Position numbers and translations under genes: made by a program. Positions 18,581 through 28,033 of a stretch of 47,634 nt of DNA are shown here, in pieces (position 1 is the first letter of the stretch; each line of letters begins with the position of its first letter). Source of the DNA: an uncultured Anaeroplasma sp. Lineage in GTDB: Bacteria > Bacillota_I > Bacilli_A > Acholeplasmatales > Anaeroplasmataceae. The stretch is from NCBI GenBank assembly GCA_934216145.1, contig CAKQBG010000008.1:1-47634 (forward strand), in the 5' to 3' direction. Below the pieces are notes generated by a model. That model did not search any database. It worked only from the letters and a program-made list of their open reading frames with translations, and was not told where the DNA came from.

Positions 18581-20326
18581 ATGATAAAAGTATTGAAAAA
18601 ATGTATTCGTGAATACAAAAAAGCAAGCCTTTTAGCTCCATTTTTTGTTACCTTTGAGGTAATAATGGAATGTTTATTGCCATTCTTTATGTCATATTTA
18701 TTGGAAACAATGGAAAAAAATGATATTAAAATGATGATTATATGGATGGTAGTGTTACTAGTAGTAGCTATGCTTGGCTTATATTTTGGATTTTTATCTG
18801 GTAAGTATGCAGCAATTGCTTCATCAGGTTTTGCTAAAAACGTTCGTCATGACCTATTTTATAAAGTTCAAGATTTTTCATTTGAAAACATTGATAATTT
18901 TTCAGCTTCAAGTCTAGTTACTCGTATGACAACAGATGTTAACAATGTTCAAATGGCTTATGGTATGATTATTAGGATAGCAATAAGAAGTCCACTAATG
19001 CTTATATTCTCAGTAATTATGGCATTTACAATTAATTGGAAAATAGCATTAATATCTTGTTGTTTAGTTCCAGTTATTGGTATTGCATTCTTAATTATTT
19101 CTAAGTGCGCAATGCCTGTATTTGATAGAGTATTTAAGAAATATGATAATTTAAATGAATCAGTTCAAGAGAATATTAATGGTATTAGAGTTGTTAAAAC
19201 TTATGTTCGTGAAAACTTTGAACAACAAAAGTTTGATAAGGCAGCGGATGAAGTAAATAAAGATTTTACTAAAGCTGAAAAAATTGTAGCATTTAATACA
19301 CCTATTATGAACTTCGCTATTAATACATTATTAATTGTTGTTTGTGTATTTGGTTCTTATTTAATTGTAAAAACAAATCAAACTGAATTAAAGGTTTCTA
19401 ATTTACAAGCTTTATTAACCTATAATATACAGATTCTAAATTCTATTATGATGCTTAATATGATCTTTGTAATGCTAAGTATTTCTATGTCAGGAATAAA
19501 AAGAATTGCTGAAGTATTAAAGGAAAAGCCGACTATTGAAAATCCAAAAAATCCTATTTATGATGTTAAAGATGGCTCAATTGAATTTAAGAATGTATCA
19601 TTTAAATATAGTGAGCATGCTCAAAAGAATGCCTTAGATAAAATTAATATTTCTATTCCTTCTGGAACTACAGTAGGTATTATTGGTGGTACAGGCTCAT
19701 CAAAAACTACTTTTGTAAATCTAATATCTAGATTATATGATGTCACTGAAGGTGAATTGTTAGTAGCTGGTGTTAATGTTAAGAATTATGATTTAAAGAC
19801 ATTAAGAGATAAAGTATCTGTTGTACTACAAAAAAATGTTTTATTTAGTGGTACTATTATTGATAACTTAAGATGGGGTAAGGAAGATGCGACATTAGAT
19901 GAGATTAAACATGTATGTCATATAGCTTGTGCTGATGAATTTATCAATCGTTTTCCTGAAGGCTATAACACTTATATAGAGCAAGGTGGTACAAATGTAT
20001 CTGGTGGCCAAAAACAAAGATTATGTATTGCGAGAGCTTTATTGAAATCACCTAATATTTTAATTCTTGATGATTCTACTAGTGCAGTCGATACTAAAAC
20101 TGATGCAGTAATTAGAAATGGTTTAAAATCTGATTTAGCTGATACTACAAAGATTATAATTGCTCAAAGAATTTCTTCTGTAGAGAAATGTGATATGATT
20201 ATTGTTCTTGATGGTGGTACTATTAATGGTGTAGGAACTCATGATGAATTATTAAAGAATAATAAGATATACCAAGAGGTTTATGAAATTCAAAACCGTA
20301 TTTCAAGTGTAGGAGGTAATAACTAA
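18581..20326 (+). CDS. ABC exporter half, degenerate-site subunit
   Basis: The 581-residue protein has six membrane helices (about 20-310) fused to a nucleotide-binding domain. Walker A is GGTGSSKTT (the Gly before Lys is Ser), the signature is VSGGQ, Walker B is ILILDD with Asp in place of the catalytic Glu, and the switch residue is Gln in IIAQRISS instead of His. These changes are those of the non-hydrolysing subunit in heterodimeric exporters of the TM287/288, BmrCD and LmrCD kind. The partner is the next gene, with a one-base overlap (TAATG). RBS AGGAGG precedes the ATG. Drug, lipid or peptide export is possible; the substrate cannot be told from sequence. Confidence 0.92.
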   Translation: MIKVLKKCIREYKKASLLAPFFVTFEVIMECLLPFFMSYLLETMEKNDIKMMIIWMVVLLVVAMLGLYFGFLSGKYAAIASSGFAKNVRHDLFYKVQDFSFENIDNFSASSLVTRMTTDVNNVQMAYGMIIRIAIRSPLMLIFSVIMAFTINWKIALISCCLVPVIGIAFLIISKCAMPVFDRVFKKYDNLNESVQENINGIRVVKTYVRENFEQQKFDKAADEVNKDFTKAEKIVAFNTPIMNFAINTLLIVVCVFGSYLIVKTNQTELKVSNLQALLTYNIQILNSIMMLNMIFVMLSISMSGIKRIAEVLKEKPTIENPKNPIYDVKDGSIEFKNVSFKYSEHAQKNALDKINISIPSGTTVGIIGGTGSSKTTFVNLISRLYDVTEGELLVAGVNVKNYDLKTLRDKVSVVLQKNVLFSGTIIDNLRWGKEDATLDEIKHVCHIACADEFINRFPEGYNTYIEQGGTNVSGGQKQRLCIARALLKSPNILILDDSTSAVDTKTDAVIRNGLKSDLADTTKIIIAQRISSVEKCDMIIVLDGGTINGVGTHDELLKNNKIYQEVYEIQNRISSVGGNN

Positions 20327-22287
20327 TGGCTAGAGGTCCTATGGGTCGTAGAGGTGGCGGAGCTAAGCTTACTAAGGAAAGCTTAAAAACACTTCCTCGT
20401 TTAATTAAGTATATTTTCAAGTATTATACTCCTCAAATGATTGTTATTATTCTATGTGTTATTTTATCAGCAGCTATTTCATCATCAAATTCTATCTTTT
20501 TAAATTCAATTATTGATACTATTGCAACAAAACAATCAGATGGTAGTTATGTAATTGGTAACTTAAATGATGTATGGCCTACAATGTCTAAAATAATGAT
20601 TACAATGATATGTGTATATTCAGTCGGTGTTTTATGTTCATTTATTTATACACAAGTTTTAGCTCGTGTTGGTCAAGGTTCTTTAAATCATTTAAGAAAA
20701 GATATGTTTAATAAAATGGAAGAATTGCCAATTTCTTTCTTTGATAGAAATCCACATGGCGATATTATGTCAAGATATACAAATGATGTAGATGCAGTTA
20801 GACAATTTATTACTCAAACTTTAGTCCAGGTATTAAATACTTTAATTACAGTAATTGTATTAATTGGTTTAATGCTTTATTATTCTATATGGTTAGCTTT
20901 AATTTCATTTACTGGTGTTTTTGTTATTCTAGTAATTATTAAAAAGGTTGGTGGTAATTCAGCTAAATACTTTATGCAAATGCAAATTTCCACTGGTCAA
21001 ACTGAAGGCTATATCGAGGAAATGATGAATGGTCAAAAAGTTGTTAAAGTATTTAATCATGAAGAAAAATCAAAGGAAGAATTTGATAAGGTTAATGAAA
21101 AACTTTGTGATGATGCAACTAAGGCTCAATATTATGGTAATATATTAATGCCAATTTTAAATAACTTTGGTAATGTTATTTATATTATTATTGCTGGTGT
21201 TGGATTCTTATTATCATACTTCAATGCTTATAATTTATCAATTCAAGCATTCATTGATCCTACAAAGGTTTCAGTAACAATCGCGATTGTATCATCCTTC
21301 TTGGGAATGAGTAAACAATTTAGTCAATCAATTTCAATGGTTTCACAACAAATTTCAATGGTCGCAATGGCAATGGCCGGTGCTGAAAGATGTTTTAATT
21401 TAATAGAACAAACTCCAGAAACTGATGAAGGCTATGTAACATTAGTTCGTTGTAATATTGATGAAGCTGGTAATATTACTGAAACAAATGATAGAACAGG
21501 TCATTGGGCTTGGAAGCATCCTCATAAAACAGGAGAGGTTACTTATACTGAGCTTAAGGGCGATATTTTACTTGATAATGTTGATTTCGGATATTTCAAG
21601 GAAAAGATTGTATTACATAATGTAGATATTTATGCTCATCCAGGTGAAAAGATAGCTCTTGTTGGAGCTACTGGTGCTGGTAAGACTACTATTACAAATT
21701 TAATTAATAGATTTTATGATATCGCTGATGGTAAGGTTAGATATGATGGAATCAATATTAATAAGATTAAGAAGGACGATTTACGTCGTTCGATAAGTGT
21801 TGTATTACAGGATACAAATTTATTCACTGGAACTGTAATGGACAATATTAGATATGGTAGACTAGAAGCTACTGATGAAGAAGTTTATGAGGCTGCAAAA
21901 ATAGCTAATGCTTATGACTTTATAACTAGATTACCAGAAGGCTTTAATACTATGCTAACACATGATGGTGCCAACCTTTCTCAAGGTCAAAGACAATTAT
22001 TATCAATTGCTAGAGCAGCTTGTGCAGATACTCCAGTTATGATTTTAGATGAAGCAACTTCGTCAATTGATACTCGTACAGAAGCATTAGTACAAAAGGG
22101 TATGGATCAATTAATGCATGGTAGAACTGTATTTGTTATTGCTCATAGATTATCAACAGTACGTGATGCAGATTGTATAATGGTTCTTGATCAAGGAAGA
22201 ATTATTGAACGTGGTAATCATGATTCATTAATTGAGAAGAAAGGTACATATTATCAGTTATATACTGGTGCTTTTGAATTAGAATAA
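20326..22287 (+). CDS. ABC exporter half, catalytic subunit
   Basis: This 653-residue protein starts with a short Gly/Arg-rich tail, then six membrane helices and a nucleotide-binding domain. Walker A is GATGAGKTT, Walker B is MILDEATSS with the catalytic Glu, and the switch is FVIAHRLST with His, so this subunit supplies the working Walker site. Its signature is LSQGQ rather than LSGGQ, as expected for the partner that faces the degenerate Walker site. An insertion of about 40 residues precedes the nucleotide-binding domain (around residues 370-410, including WAWKHPHKTG). It overlaps the stop codon of the upstream subunit gene by one base, so the two are translationally coupled. Together they form one heterodimeric exporter. 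Confidence 0.92.
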   Translation: MARGPMGRRGGGAKLTKESLKTLPRLIKYIFKYYTPQMIVIILCVILSAAISSSNSIFLNSIIDTIATKQSDGSYVIGNLNDVWPTMSKIMITMICVYSVGVLCSFIYTQVLARVGQGSLNHLRKDMFNKMEELPISFFDRNPHGDIMSRYTNDVDAVRQFITQTLVQVLNTLITVIVLIGLMLYYSIWLALISFTGVFVILVIIKKVGGNSAKYFMQMQISTGQTEGYIEEMMNGQKVVKVFNHEEKSKEEFDKVNEKLCDDATKAQYYGNILMPILNNFGNVIYIIIAGVGFLLSYFNAYNLSIQAFIDPTKVSVTIAIVSSFLGMSKQFSQSISMVSQQISMVAMAMAGAERCFNLIEQTPETDEGYVTLVRCNIDEAGNITETNDRTGHWAWKHPHKTGEVTYTELKGDILLDNVDFGYFKEKIVLHNVDIYAHPGEKIALVGATGAGKTTITNLINRFYDIADGKVRYDGININKIKKDDLRRSISVVLQDTNLFTGTVMDNIRYGRLEATDEEVYEAAKIANAYDFITRLPEGFNTMLTHDGANLSQGQRQLLSIARAACADTPVMILDEATSSIDTRTEALVQKGMDQLMHGRTVFVIAHRLSTVRDADCIMVLDQGRIIERGNHDSLIEKKGTYYQLYTGAFELE

Positions 22288-22338
22288 TATAAATTAAATG
22301 AATTTATAATTTTTTAAAATTAAATCAATCATACTAAA

Positions 22339-22368
22339 AACTTCAATTATTTGGATTGAGGTTTTTTT
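22339..22368 (+). terminator. Terminator of the ABC exporter operon
   Basis: A 9-bp stem (AACTTCAAT with ATTGAGGTT, one G-U pair) with a 7-base loop is followed by seven T. Confidence 0.85.
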
Positions 22369-22420
22369 ATTTATAAAAAGTTAGTTTGCTATAACCTTAT
22401 TATTAATAGGGGATATATGT

Positions 22421-23247
22421 AATGATAAAATAATTTTGTTAGTTAAAACTAATAAACATTTAGATGATAATAAAGAATATCTAGCTATTTACGTTCCTAA
22501 AATAGAAATTGAAAGTGAAGGAAATATTAATTCAAATCAAAATTCTATTTGTAACATTCCAAATATTATTGCATATTTTCAAGATAAATAAATAAATGTA
22601 GAAATTTCTGTTATTAATCCAAATGGAGAAGAAATTGAATATGAAAATAATGAATTTATATTAGAAGAATTAGGAAATAATTTGATTGTTTATAAAGTTC
22701 GACTAATAAATATAAAACTAGCCTTGGTAATGATTCCTATGTTGTAAAAACAATTAATGTTATTTCTTCAAGTGTTGAATCAAGTTTAGTACAAATAAAA
22801 GATATAAATAATATATTACCAGAAGATTATACTATTTCTTCCTAAAGAATTATTTTAGGATTAGAATATAATCTTATAAGTAAGCTTATTTGTAATATTA
22901 CTGAAAATTATGGAATTACAAATATTAATATAAAAAATGTAAATGACGAGTATGCTTTATTAGATAATGATATTGAAATTTATATCAAAGCAAATCCTTA
23001 TTATAATCATAATTAAGTTGTTGTTTATCACATTGATGGCGATAGTATGACTAAGCTTTCATGCCATAGCTATGGTAGATATATACTTGCAACGACTAAT
23101 TTAAATTGAATTTTTGTTGTACATGTTGAAGGTGTTACCTTTCATACCAATTTGTACATATATTTTAATAGTATATATTTTTTAATGATTATAGCTTTCA
23201 TTGTAAGCTTTGCAATAATTATTATTAGAAAAGGAAAAAAATGTTAA
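22421..23247 (+). pseudogene. Decayed membrane-anchored surface protein gene
   Basis: No intact frame exists here, but translation gives a continuous protein-like sequence broken by stops and a frameshift. The first part reads NDKIILLVKTNKHLDDNKEY and on to a TAA at 22589, resumes as INVEISVINPNGEEIEYEN, then shifts frame near 22700 and continues as NDSYVVKTINVISSSVESS. Further TAA and TGA stops interrupt it before a hydrophobic C-terminal helix (FLMIIAFIVSFAIIIIRKGKK) with a basic end at 23247. The beta-rich sequence and terminal anchor suggest a former cell-surface protein; the family is not recognised. The 5' limit is uncertain and may extend to about 22390. RBS-like GGAAA at its end precedes a 23-codon ATG frame (23241-23312), probably a remnant of a following gene. 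Confidence 0.75.
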
Positions 23248-23371
23248 ATAATTTAAAAAAATTTTTTAAAGTTATTTATTTGGAAATGATAATTGAAATT
23301 AAATATCCATAGTAATAAAATTAATTCCTATTATTAAAATAATTAATTATTGACATCAAAATCATAATGAG

Positions 23372-23415
23372 ATTTAGTGTATTTTAGTTTGAATTCTAAG
23401 ATACACTAAATTTTT
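23372..23415 (+). terminator. Strong hairpin terminator after the pseudogene
   Basis: A 16-bp stem (ATTTAGTGTATTTTAG with CTAAGATACACTAAAT, one G-U pair; 23372-23387 and 23396-23411) with an 8-base loop and a T tract. The A-rich left flank is short, so it mainly serves the plus strand. Confidence 0.85.
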
Positions 23416-23465
23416 ATGTTTGACTTGAATGCTTTATTATGAATTTTACCTGATATAAAAAAAAC

Positions 23466-23494
23466 TTTACTTTTAGTATTCATTAGTGTAAAAT
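23466..23494 (+). promoter_or_regulatory. Promoter of the ileS T-box transcript
   Basis: TTTACT (23466-23471) and TAAAAT (23489-23494) with 17-base spacing lie directly upstream of the T-box leader. Start of transcription is expected near 23501. Confidence 0.65.
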
Positions 23495-23504
23495 AAAGAG
23501 GTAT

Positions 23505-23728
23505 ATGAAATATATAGATTCCATACGAAATAATATGATTTATCAAAGAGAGTTAGTAATGGTGTGAACTAATATAATAGTATTATTTGGATCAATGGAT
23601 GAATAGGTATTAGGAAATGAGTACCCGTAGCTGGCGTTAACAGACAATGAGGGCTATATTATTATATATAGAACTAAGGTGGTACCGCGATTTTTCGTCC
23701 TTAGAATAATAAATTCTAAGGTTTTTTT
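23505..23728 (+). promoter_or_regulatory. T-box riboswitch controlling ileS
   Basis: The highly conserved T-box AAGGTGGTACCGCG lies at 23676-23689. The antiterminator can form by pairing CTAAGG (23674-23679) with CCTTAG (23699-23704). The competing terminator is CCTTAGAAT/ATTCTAAGG (23699-23707 and 23713-23721) followed by seven T. Upstream, AAAGAGAGTTAG with GGTGTGAA (about 23535-23568) fits stem I. A uniquely defined specifier codon cannot be fixed by eye; ATT near 23583 and ATC near 23591 are both Ile candidates. Uncharged tRNA-Ile should stabilise the antiterminator and switch ileS on. Confidence 0.93.
23699..23728 (+). terminator. T-box attenuator terminator
   Basis: A perfect 9-bp stem CCTTAGAAT/ATTCTAAGG with loop AATAA and a T tract. 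It shares CCTTAG with the antiterminator, so the two structures exclude each other. Confidence 0.9.
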
Positions 23729-23750
23729 TATTAAAGAAAGGAAGATGTTT

Positions 23751-26447
23751 ATGAAGGATTATAAGGATACCCTTTATATGGGTAAAACAGCATTTGAAAT
23801 GCGTGGTAATTTAACTAATAAAGAGCCTCTTATTCAAAAGAAATGGGAAGAGATGGATCTTTATAATAAGGTTATTCGTAAAAACGAAGGAAAAAGGGAA
23901 TATACATTACATGATGGACCTCCATATGCAAATGGTAATATTCATTTAGGACATGCTTTAAATAAGATTCTTAAGGATTTTGTTGTTAGATATAAAAATA
24001 TGAACGGCTATAAGTCTGTTTATATTCCTGGATGGGATACGCATGGTCTACCTATTGAGAATGCCCTTCAAAAGAAAGGCGTTTCTCGTAAAAGTATGCC
24101 ATTATATGAATTTAGAAACTTATGTGAAAAATACGCTTATGAGCAGGTTGAAAAGCAAAAAGCTGGCTTTAAGCGTCTTGGAGTATTAGGAGATTTTGAG
24201 CATCCATATATTACTTTACAGCATGATTTTGAACGTGATCAAATTTTAGTTTTTGCTAAAATGGCTGAGAAGGGATTAATTTATAAGGGTTTAAAGCCTG
24301 TATATTGGTCTCCATCAAGTGAATCAGCATTGGCTGAGGCTGAGATTGAATATAAAGATGTAACATCAAAAGCTATTTATTTTAAATTCCCTATTGTTGA
24401 TGGTGAAGGATTATTCGAAAATGCTGAAATTATGGTATGGACTACTACTCCATGGACATTACCATGTAATCTAGCTATTGCTTGTGGACCTATGATGGAT
24501 TATGTTGTTTTTGAATCAAATAAGGGAAAAATGATTTGTGCTTCTGATTTATTAGAATCTTTAACTAAAAAATTAGGTCTTGAAAATGTAAATATTTTAG
24601 GATATAAAAAAGGTAATGAATTATTAACTTTAAAATATAAGCACCCATTATATGGTAGAATTCAACCTGTCATCAATGCTGATTATGTAACTACTACAGA
24701 TGGTACTGGATTTGTACATATTGCTCCTGGATATGGTGAAGAGGACTATTTAGCTGGTAAAGAATATGGTCTTGATATTATGGTAGCAGTTAACGAGAAA
24801 GGCGTTCAAACAGAAAAGGCTGGTAAGTATGCTGGTCTATTCTATGATGATTCTGAAGATGTTATTATTAATGATTTAAAAGAATGTGGAAGTCTATTAT
24901 TATTAGATCCAATTACACATAGCTATCCTCATGATTGGAGAACAAAAAAGCCTGTTATTTTTAGAGCTACTCCACAATGGTTTGCCTCTATTGATCCAAT
25001 TAAGGATGATATTTTAAAAGCTATTAGCAATGTTAATTGGAACCCTAAATGGGGTGAAATTAGAATTAGTAATATGATTCGTGATAGACATGATTGGTGT
25101 ATTTCTCGTCAGAGAGCTTGGGGTGTTCCTATTCCTGTATTCTATGCTGAGGATGGCACTGAAATTTTAGATCAAAAAGTTTTAGCTCATGTTGCTGAAT
25201 TATTTGGTGAATATGGTTCAAACGTATGGTTTGAAAGAGAAGCCAAAGATTTACTACCAGAAGGATTTACTCATCCAGGTAGTCCTAACGGAATCTTCCG
25301 TAAGGAAAATGATATTATGGATGTTTGGTTTGATTCTGGTTCATCATATATGTTACTTCAAAGAAGAGGCTTAAAATATCCTGCTGATTTATATTTAGAG
25401 GGTAGCGACCAATATCGTGGTTGGTTTAATTCATCAATTATTACTGGTGTCGCAACTACTGGTATGGCTCCTTATAAGACTGTAGTTTCTCACGGCTTTA
25501 CACTTGATGGTCAAGGAAGAAAGATGTCTAAATCTTTAGGTAATACAGTTGATCCTACTGATGTATGTAATCAATCTGGTGCAGATATTTTACGTTTATG
25601 GGTAGCATCAGTTGAATATCGTGCTGATATGCCTTTATCAAAAGATATTCTAAAACAAGTTTCAGAATCATATAGAAAGATTAGAAATACATTAAGATTC
25701 CTATTATCTAATACTTCTGACTTTGATCCTAAAGATTCATTACCTTATGAAAAACTAGAAGCTGTTGATAAATATATGTGGATCAAGCTTCAAAGATTTA
25801 TTAATGATATTAAGAATGATTATGATAATTTTGATTTTGGTGAGGTATATCGTAGAGTAAATTCATATATTACTAATACATTATCTTCATTTTATCTTGA
25901 CTTTACAAAAGATATTCTATATATTGAGGATCCAAAGAGTAATGTTAGATTGTCAACTCAAACTGTATTCTATCAAATTCTTGACGCTTTATTAAAGCTT
26001 TTATCTCCAATTTTACCTCATACTACATCTGAGGCGTATGATACTTTACCTTATAAGGAAGTAGAAGACATCTATTTAACTGATATGCCTGAAGCAGTAC
26101 TTGATCTTGATGAATCACTTGAAGAACAATTTGATAAGTTTATGAAGTATCGTGATATTGTATTAAAGGCATTAGAGGATGCTAGAAGCAATAAGGTTAT
26201 TGGTAAGAGTTTCAATGCTAAGCTTACAATTACCTTAGATGAAGAAGCAAAGAAGGTATTTGAGCCTATTAAGGATTCAGCAAAGCAATTATTAATTGTT
26301 TCACAATTAGAATTTGAAGATGGTAATGAATTCGGTGTAGATGTAAAACCTGCAGTAGGTGTTACATGTGCTAGATGTTGGATGATTGTGCCATTTGTTG
26401 ATGAGGATGAACTTTGTCCTAGATGTAAGGCAATTTTAAAGAAGTAA
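23751..26447 (+). CDS. ileS: Isoleucyl-tRNA synthetase
   Basis: This class I synthetase charges tRNA-Ile. It carries the HIGH-type motif NIHLGHA (about residue 64), the KMSKS motif (about 590), the editing domain between them, the anticodon-binding domain, and a C-terminal zinc site with two CxRC pairs (CARCW about 872 and CPRC about 888), typical of the bacterial zinc-bearing form. The frame is open upstream to an ATG at 23679, but that codon lies inside the T-box element and cannot be the start. RBS AAAGGAAG (23737-23744) is 6 bases before ATG 23751, giving 898 residues; ATG 23745 is too close. The gene is a single unit under the T-box. Confidence 0.97.
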   Translation: MKDYKDTLYMGKTAFEMRGNLTNKEPLIQKKWEEMDLYNKVIRKNEGKREYTLHDGPPYANGNIHLGHALNKILKDFVVRYKNMNGYKSVYIPGWDTHGLPIENALQKKGVSRKSMPLYEFRNLCEKYAYEQVEKQKAGFKRLGVLGDFEHPYITLQHDFERDQILVFAKMAEKGLIYKGLKPVYWSPSSESALAEAEIEYKDVTSKAIYFKFPIVDGEGLFENAEIMVWTTTPWTLPCNLAIACGPMMDYVVFESNKGKMICASDLLESLTKKLGLENVNILGYKKGNELLTLKYKHPLYGRIQPVINADYVTTTDGTGFVHIAPGYGEEDYLAGKEYGLDIMVAVNEKGVQTEKAGKYAGLFYDDSEDVIINDLKECGSLLLLDPITHSYPHDWRTKKPVIFRATPQWFASIDPIKDDILKAISNVNWNPKWGEIRISNMIRDRHDWCISRQRAWGVPIPVFYAEDGTEILDQKVLAHVAELFGEYGSNVWFEREAKDLLPEGFTHPGSPNGIFRKENDIMDVWFDSGSSYMLLQRRGLKYPADLYLEGSDQYRGWFNSSIITGVATTGMAPYKTVVSHGFTLDGQGRKMSKSLGNTVDPTDVCNQSGADILRLWVASVEYRADMPLSKDILKQVSESYRKIRNTLRFLLSNTSDFDPKDSLPYEKLEAVDKYMWIKLQRFINDIKNDYDNFDFGEVYRRVNSYITNTLSSFYLDFTKDILYIEDPKSNVRLSTQTVFYQILDALLKLLSPILPHTTSEAYDTLPYKEVEDIYLTDMPEAVLDLDESLEEQFDKFMKYRDIVLKALEDARSNKVIGKSFNAKLTITLDEEAKKVFEPIKDSAKQLLIVSQLEFEDGNEFGVDVKPAVGVTCARCWMIVPFVDEDELCPRCKAILKK

Positions 26448-26455
26448 TCATTTTT

Positions 26456-26484
26456 TTGACATATTATTAAAAAAATGATACAAT
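26456..26484 (+). promoter_or_regulatory. Promoter of the unknown gene-deoC-deoD operon
   Basis: Consensus TTGACA (26456-26461) and TACAAT (26479-26484) with 17-base spacing, 22 bases before the start codon. Confidence 0.85.
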
Positions 26485-26506
26485 TCAGTAAAAAGGTGGT
26501 GGGTCA

Positions 26507-27370
26507 ATGGATTTTCGTTATTATTTCCTAAAGGAAGGCACTAGAGTCTATGAGAAAACCGAATTAATGACATATTTAAGAGATACTCCTAATATTATAG
26601 CTGATAATCATAGTGACAATAAAGGTAATTTTGTTTTTAAATATCATCATGAGGTTTTAAACTTTGATGCTAAATTTATAATGAGCCAAACTTCTCAGGT
26701 TCCTGAACTTGATAAGTTAGATCCAAAATACTTTGATGTAAACTTTTATGTTGAATTTGATGTAACACTTTCTAATTATGCAGTTGAAATATTACTTGAT
26801 ATAATTGAAGAGATTTGTAAAAAGTTTAGATTTTTAGTTTATGTTAACCCACCAGCTGTAATTTACACCTTCCGTAGACCTGATTTAATTAAATATTTTA
26901 TAGCTGTAAAAAAAGCTTATGCTGATAGATATCCTGAGAAAATGGCTAAATATAATAGACTTGATTCTCAAACTCTATCACAAGTATGCAGTTATTTACA
27001 AAAGAGGAAGAAACTTGAGCTTACTCTAAGAGACCAAAATGTAGTTGTTTCAAACTACCTTTTCTTAAAAACAGAAAAATCAAGAACAGCTTATGTCGCA
27101 ATTGAATGGAATGGTGAGGACCAATTTATTGTACCTCCTGCAGTTGAGATAATTAAGCTTGATGATGGAAAAGTTTCTAATTATTACCCTATTGATCAGG
27201 TTTTTGCAAAAGCGGATAAAATGTTTAGATCAATCGATGGATTTGGAGCTATAAAAATTGTAGAATCAAAATATATAAAGAAACTACATAAAATACTTAT
27301 TAAAGAGCATTTTCCTGCTCCTAAAACAACTTTCAGTATTTTATCTTTAGAACAAATCCTCGATGTTTAG
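26507..27370 (+). CDS. Conserved-looking protein of unknown function
   Basis: This 287-residue soluble protein is not recognised. It has no signal peptide or membrane helix. It is mixed alpha/beta, with aromatic-rich segments (RYYFLKEGTRVYEK, FRFLVYVNPPAVIYTFRRP) and a basic stretch (YLQKRKKLELTLRDQ). The sequence looks like a real, constrained protein, with a strong promoter and RBS AAGGTGG. It lies 12 bases upstream of deoC and has no terminator between, so it is co-transcribed with deoC-deoD. That places it near deoxynucleoside catabolism, but a functional link is inference only. Confidence 0.75.
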   Translation: MDFRYYFLKEGTRVYEKTELMTYLRDTPNIIADNHSDNKGNFVFKYHHEVLNFDAKFIMSQTSQVPELDKLDPKYFDVNFYVEFDVTLSNYAVEILLDIIEEICKKFRFLVYVNPPAVIYTFRRPDLIKYFIAVKKAYADRYPEKMAKYNRLDSQTLSQVCSYLQKRKKLELTLRDQNVVVSNYLFLKTEKSRTAYVAIEWNGEDQFIVPPAVEIIKLDDGKVSNYYPIDQVFAKADKMFRSIDGFGAIKIVESKYIKKLHKILIKEHFPAPKTTFSILSLEQILDV

Positions 27371-27382
27371 AAAGGAATTATT

Positions 27383-28033
27383 ATGGAAAAATCAAAATAT
27401 ATTGATCATACTTTATTAAAGGCTGTTGCCACAAAGAATGATATTTTAAATTTATGTGGAGAAGCTAATAAATATCACTTTGCTTCTGTTTGTGTTAATC
27501 CATGCTTTGTAGGCTTAGCTCACGATTTACTATTAGGTAGTGATGTAGAGGTATGTACAGTAATTGGATTCCCACTAGGTGCAAATGCTACTAGTGTAAA
27601 GGCCTTTGAGGTGACTCAGGCTATAGCTGATGGTGCTGATGAAGTAGATATGGTTATTAATATTGGCGCTTTAAAGGCTAAGGATTACGACTATGTTTAT
27701 AATGATATTAAGGCATGTGTTTCAGCTGCAAATGGTGTTTTAGTAAAGGTTATTATTGAAACATGTTATTTAACTGATGAAGAAAAGGTTGAAGCATGTA
27801 AGCTTGCAGTTAAGGCTGGTGCAGATTTTGTTAAAACATCAACTGGTTTTGGTACTGGTGGCGCTACAGCTCATGATGTTAAGCTTATGCATGATGCAGT
27901 AGAAGGTAAAGCTAAGGTAAAGGCTTCTGGTGGAGTTCGTAACAAAGCACAATTTGAAGAAATGATTGAAGCAGGTGCTGAAAGAATCGGCTGTTCTGCT
28001 GGAGTTCAAATAATGGAGGACTATAATGAGTAA
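27383..28033 (+). CDS. deoC: Deoxyribose-phosphate aldolase
   Basis: The enzyme splits 2-deoxyribose 5-phosphate into glyceraldehyde 3-phosphate and acetaldehyde, using a Schiff-base lysine. The start YIDHTLLKA, the segment [11 protein letters not shown] and the active-site lysine motif [14 protein letters not shown] are diagnostic, as is VKASGGVR near the C terminus. Length (216 residues) is normal. RBS AAAGGAA precedes the ATG. Its stop overlaps the deoD start by eight bases (ATGAGTAA), so the two are translationally coupled. DeoD releases deoxyribose 1-phosphate from purine deoxynucleosides; a phosphopentomutase, not in the window, would connect the two steps. Confidence 0.97.
   Translation: MEKSKYIDHTLLKAVATKNDILNLCGEANKYHFASVCVNPCFVGLAHDLLLGSDVEVCTVIGFPLGANATSVKAFEVTQAIADGADEVDMVINIGALKAKDYDYVYNDIKACVSAANGVLVKVIIETCYLTDEEKVEACKLAVKAGADFVKTSTGFGTGGATAHDVKLMHDAVEGKAKVKASGGVRNKAQFEEMIEAGAERIGCSAGVQIMEDYNE

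Noticed and set aside
22421..23247. TGA-as-Trp or stop-codon recoding to rescue the surface protein gene
   Set aside because: TAA stops and a frameshift also interrupt it, and intact genes show no in-frame TGA, so decay is the simpler explanation.
23241..23312. A 23-codon gene after the pseudogene
   Set aside because: It has an RBS-like sequence but is very short, ends in no recognisable domain, and follows a decayed gene; more likely a remnant.
23679..23750. Extended N terminus for ileS from an upstream ATG
   Set aside because: The ATG is inside the conserved T-box and the stretch contains the attenuator terminator; a good RBS points to 23751.
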